From contig NZ_JBHTMU010000060.1 of the NCBI RefSeq assembly GCF_042679605.1, forward strand, positions 1 to 14,092: a stretch of DNA of 14,092 bases. Direction: 5' to 3'. Made by a program: the position numbers and the translations under genes. Shown here piece after piece: positions 12,449 through 14,092 of the stretch. The stretch's first letter is position 1, and each line of letters opens with the position of its first letter. Below the pieces are notes generated by a model. That model was not told where the DNA came from, did not search any database, and saw only the letters and a list, made by a program, of their open reading frames with translations. The DNA is from Litorisediminicola beolgyonensis (GTDB lineage Bacteria; Pseudomonadota; Alphaproteobacteria; Rhodobacterales; Rhodobacteraceae).

Positions 12449-13616
12449 CCAATGGACAAAGAATCGTGCGGAAGATGGAGCTGTCCCCTCTGACGTGCTC
12501 AAAATTCATGAAGTACACTACGAGTACGATGGGCCGCTGATCTTCTCTGGAGACTTTGGCGTAGTTAAGTGTTTGTTTGTCAAAGTATACGATGAAGCGG
12601 GTACTGAATTATTCCTTGCGGCAGAGCCTAAGCCCGGGGCAATAACTATGATGTCTGAGGGACGCCTCTCAGTATATGGCGCGCTGAGTTCAGAAAGCTA
12701 TTGGCTAATCAGCAAGGAAATAAATCACGCTTATCTGAAATTTTGGCGGCTTCAAAAAAGTGAAGTGCCAACAAAATTCTTTCCGAAAGAAAGTAAAGCT
12801 CTATTCCATTGGATGGGCGATGCCCCCAACAGCATCACACAAGCAGAGGGTTTGTTGTCGCTCAAGTATAAAGGCGCATCACTTACCGAACAAGGTATGC
12901 CCCTGGGGCGACTTAAATCTCTTGTCGACCAATCCAGCAGATCACTGCGCAGATTGCTAACACCACTACCCCTATCAAAGTCCCGACCATCGACTTTCGA
13001 CGTTGAGGTGGCGCCCCTTGAGTTTGCAAGTCTGGTCATTTCAGTCAAAGAGCCAAACATAAATCTAGCCACGCTCAAGCAGCACTATAAAGAATTAGAA
13101 GCAGACAAATTGAAAGTTGAGTTCTTTGAGCGCGTGCAATCAATTGCCGAAGGACTTGAACAGCTTGCGCAAGTGAGGGGAACTGATAAATTTAACGAGG
13201 AATACGCTCGCCAAAACTTTGCATTTTTAAGCTCTCTCTTAGAATTGCTGCCCCGGCAAGATGGCTTCCTCTCTGAGACCGAAATAAACGCTCAAAAAGC
13301 AGAACGAACTGTGAGTTTAAGTTTCAATCCCTCTCAAGCCGAGGACCTTAGGGATGCGGTCAACGTCGCGACGCAAGGAACTGTAACTGAGACAGGACTT
13401 ATTGGAGGATACATCGACAAGTCCCAGACAGTCAGAATGCGATCATCGAGAGGAAAAGAGGTGACCTGTCGCTTTCGGCATGGTGATTTCGAGCGCCTCA
13501 CAAAGAGCCAGAACTTCAAGAAAGGCGCAAAAATTAAAATAACAGGAAAGCTAACAATACGCCCACGAATTGACCTCTTTGAAGTGGAGGACTACGAATT
13601 ACTTCCCGCCACATAA
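12441..13616 (+). CDS. 391-aa protein with a DUF6575-like N-terminus, second gene of the cassette
   Basis: A 391-aa soluble protein. Residues about 20-105 (IHEVHYEYDGPLIFSGDF, KCLFVKVYDEAG, SYWLISKE) resemble DUF6575 proteins, in which a YDGPLLF motif is followed by a short beta-rich domain; this is from memory and needs a profile search. Residues about 205-270 are helical and charged, possibly coiled coil (LKQHYKELEADKLKVEFFER). Residues about 290-390 form a beta-rich C-terminal domain (TGLIGGYIDKSQTVRMRS, VTCRFRHGDF, AKIKITGKLTIRPRIDLFEV) that looks like a small barrel, perhaps OB-like. The GTG at 12441 has GGAG 7 nt upstream and overlaps the previous gene by 8 bp. The DNA is AT-rich for this genome. 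Function is unknown; the layout is that of a two-component accessory system. Confidence 0.85.
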   Translation: MTSQWTKNRAEDGAVPSDVLKIHEVHYEYDGPLIFSGDFGVVKCLFVKVYDEAGTELFLAAEPKPGAITMMSEGRLSVYGALSSESYWLISKEINHAYLKFWRLQKSEVPTKFFPKESKALFHWMGDAPNSITQAEGLLSLKYKGASLTEQGMPLGRLKSLVDQSSRSLRRLLTPLPLSKSRPSTFDVEVAPLEFASLVISVKEPNINLATLKQHYKELEADKLKVEFFERVQSIAEGLEQLAQVRGTDKFNEEYARQNFAFLSSLLELLPRQDGFLSETEINAQKAERTVSLSFNPSQAEDLRDAVNVATQGTVTETGLIGGYIDKSQTVRMRSSRGKEVTCRFRHGDFERLTKSQNFKKGAKIKITGKLTIRPRIDLFEVEDYELLPAT

Positions 13617-13645
13617 TGAGATACTTGTGCCGCCCTTAGAGTGAA

Positions 13646-13660
13646 CTTGAACCCTTCAAG
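13646..13660. terminator. Short hairpin between convergent genes
   Basis: CTTGAA (13646-13651) and TTCAAG (13655-13660) form a perfect 6-bp stem with a CCC loop. It lies between the end of the 391-aa gene and the convergent 119-aa ORF, overlapping the ORF's stop codon. No T tract follows on either strand, so terminator function is tentative. Confidence 0.35.
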
Positions 13661-14015
13661 CAGAATCATCCTTAAAACGGTTATCGACGAGCATCCGCAG
13701 TTCTTGAAGCGGTCCCTGAAATTCCTCAGTGACAACGCATACGGGACTTCGCGCAACCACCGGCCTAAGCACTCCCGCCCCCTTTAATCGATCAACAGCC
13801 TCGCGTACTGGGTCATTATTGTAGGGAGCGATGCGTCCGAACGACACAAGACTCGCCGCCACCATCTCAGCAAGGTGATAATCGGAGCACGCGCGCTGAA
13901 TTTCCCAAAGCAAGCGCAAAGCATTAGCCGTCGACCTTTGATCCCGCGCCTCATTTAGTATTGGCAAGACTTCATTGAGTTTTTTAGCTGCGTATGCACG
14001 CAACTCATCAATCAT
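13656..14015 (-). CDS. Unrecognised 119-aa ORF, possibly 5'-truncated by the adjacent IS
   Basis: A 119-aa reading frame on the minus strand. The first 60 residues are helical (LRAYAAKKLNEVLPILNEAR, LLWEIQRACSDYHLAEMVAA). The C-terminal part (NNDPVREAVDRLKGAGVLRP, then VVARSPVCVV) has the look of a winged helix, but I cannot assign a family. The ATG is at 14015-14013 and the IS end begins at 14016, so everything upstream of the start codon is insertion-sequence DNA. No ribosome-binding site is visible there. Either the IS landed exactly in the leader, or this is the 3' part of a longer gene and the Met is internal. Composition matches the AT-richer accessory region. Confidence 0.6.
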   Translation of the reverse strand: MIDELRAYAAKKLNEVLPILNEARDQRSTANALRLLWEIQRACSDYHLAEMVAASLVSFGRIAPYNNDPVREAVDRLKGAGVLRPVVARSPVCVVTEEFQGPLQELRMLVDNRFKDDSA

Positions 14016-14092
14016 TGAATAGCCCCGCGTCTCTTAGACGCCCTCGTGCCTCAGTTTCTGCTGCCGCTCGAACTCGAGGGGCGACAGCATTC
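14016..14092 (-). mobile_element. IS3-family insertion sequence, right end (partial)
   Basis: The element enters from beyond the right edge. Its outer end begins TGAATAGCCCCGCGTCTCTT at 14016. This resembles the terminal inverted repeats of IS3-family elements, which start with TG, and lies directly next to the end of a transposase reading frame. Only about 77 bp are visible, so the subgroup, the other end and the target duplication cannot be seen. Confidence 0.68.
14034..14092 (-). CDS. IS3-family transposase (OrfB), C-terminal fragment
   Basis: The last 18 codons and stop (TAA at 14036-14034) of a minus-strand frame read MLSPLEFERQQKLRHEGV. The pattern LSPxEFE followed by a short charged tail is the typical C-terminus of IS3-family OrfB (DDE integrase), after the usual RxHSxLG part that would lie outside the window. 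The stop is 18 bases from the element's outer end, normal for this family. Too short to give an IS name. Confidence 0.7.
   Translation of the reverse strand, partial: MLSPLEFERQQKLRHEGV

Overview
The window looks like a chromosomal segment of an alphaproteobacterium, most likely of the Rhodobacteraceae. Three things point there: GC-rich coding DNA over most of its length, a GcrA cell-cycle regulator (restricted to Alphaproteobacteria), and a Pcs-type phosphatidylcholine synthase beside Rhodobacterales-style housekeeping genes. The species cannot be named from this.

Layout, left to right. Positions 1-77 hold the first 25 codons of EF-Tu (tuf) on the minus strand. Upstream of it are a lipoprotein gene (188-853) and an Lrp/AsnC regulator (914-1366). 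The regulator is divergent from a LysE/RhtB exporter (1441-2034), a classic regulator/exporter pair. accA (2099-3058) converges on a GntR/FCD regulator (3145-3816), and two tandem 21-bp palindromes lie between them. Next come a YgjP-type metallopeptidase (3903-4589, minus), a divergent FYDLN-acid protein with a poly-Asp tail (4699-5022), a strong hairpin, tRNA-Ala(GGC), and an unrecognised 79-aa protein (5382-5621). A coupled gcrA-VOC pair on the minus strand (6668 to 5746) is divergent from an ABC-2 permease (6804-7613). A minus-strand run from 11652 to 7642 then reads dapF, mtaB, a CPT-like kinase, a PaiB-like protein and pcs. The first three overlap by 4 bp each.

tRNA-Lys(TTT) at 11758-11833 marks an abrupt change. 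To its right the DNA becomes visibly AT-richer and the genes stop being recognisable housekeeping genes. Two genes overlapping by 8 bp (12059-12448, 12441-13616) encode a small Cys-containing protein and a 391-aa protein whose N-terminus resembles DUF6575. They are followed by a convergent 119-aa ORF (13656-14015). The end of an IS3-family element (14016-14092) abuts the start codon of that ORF. This is an accessory region next to a tRNA gene. The two-gene cassette is the best candidate here for an undescribed system, but nothing in the sequence proves a function.

Other points of interest: DapF has Ser215 where the second catalytic Cys is expected; a near-perfect operator palindrome sits directly upstream of the GntR start codon; and several hairpins probably separate transcription units.
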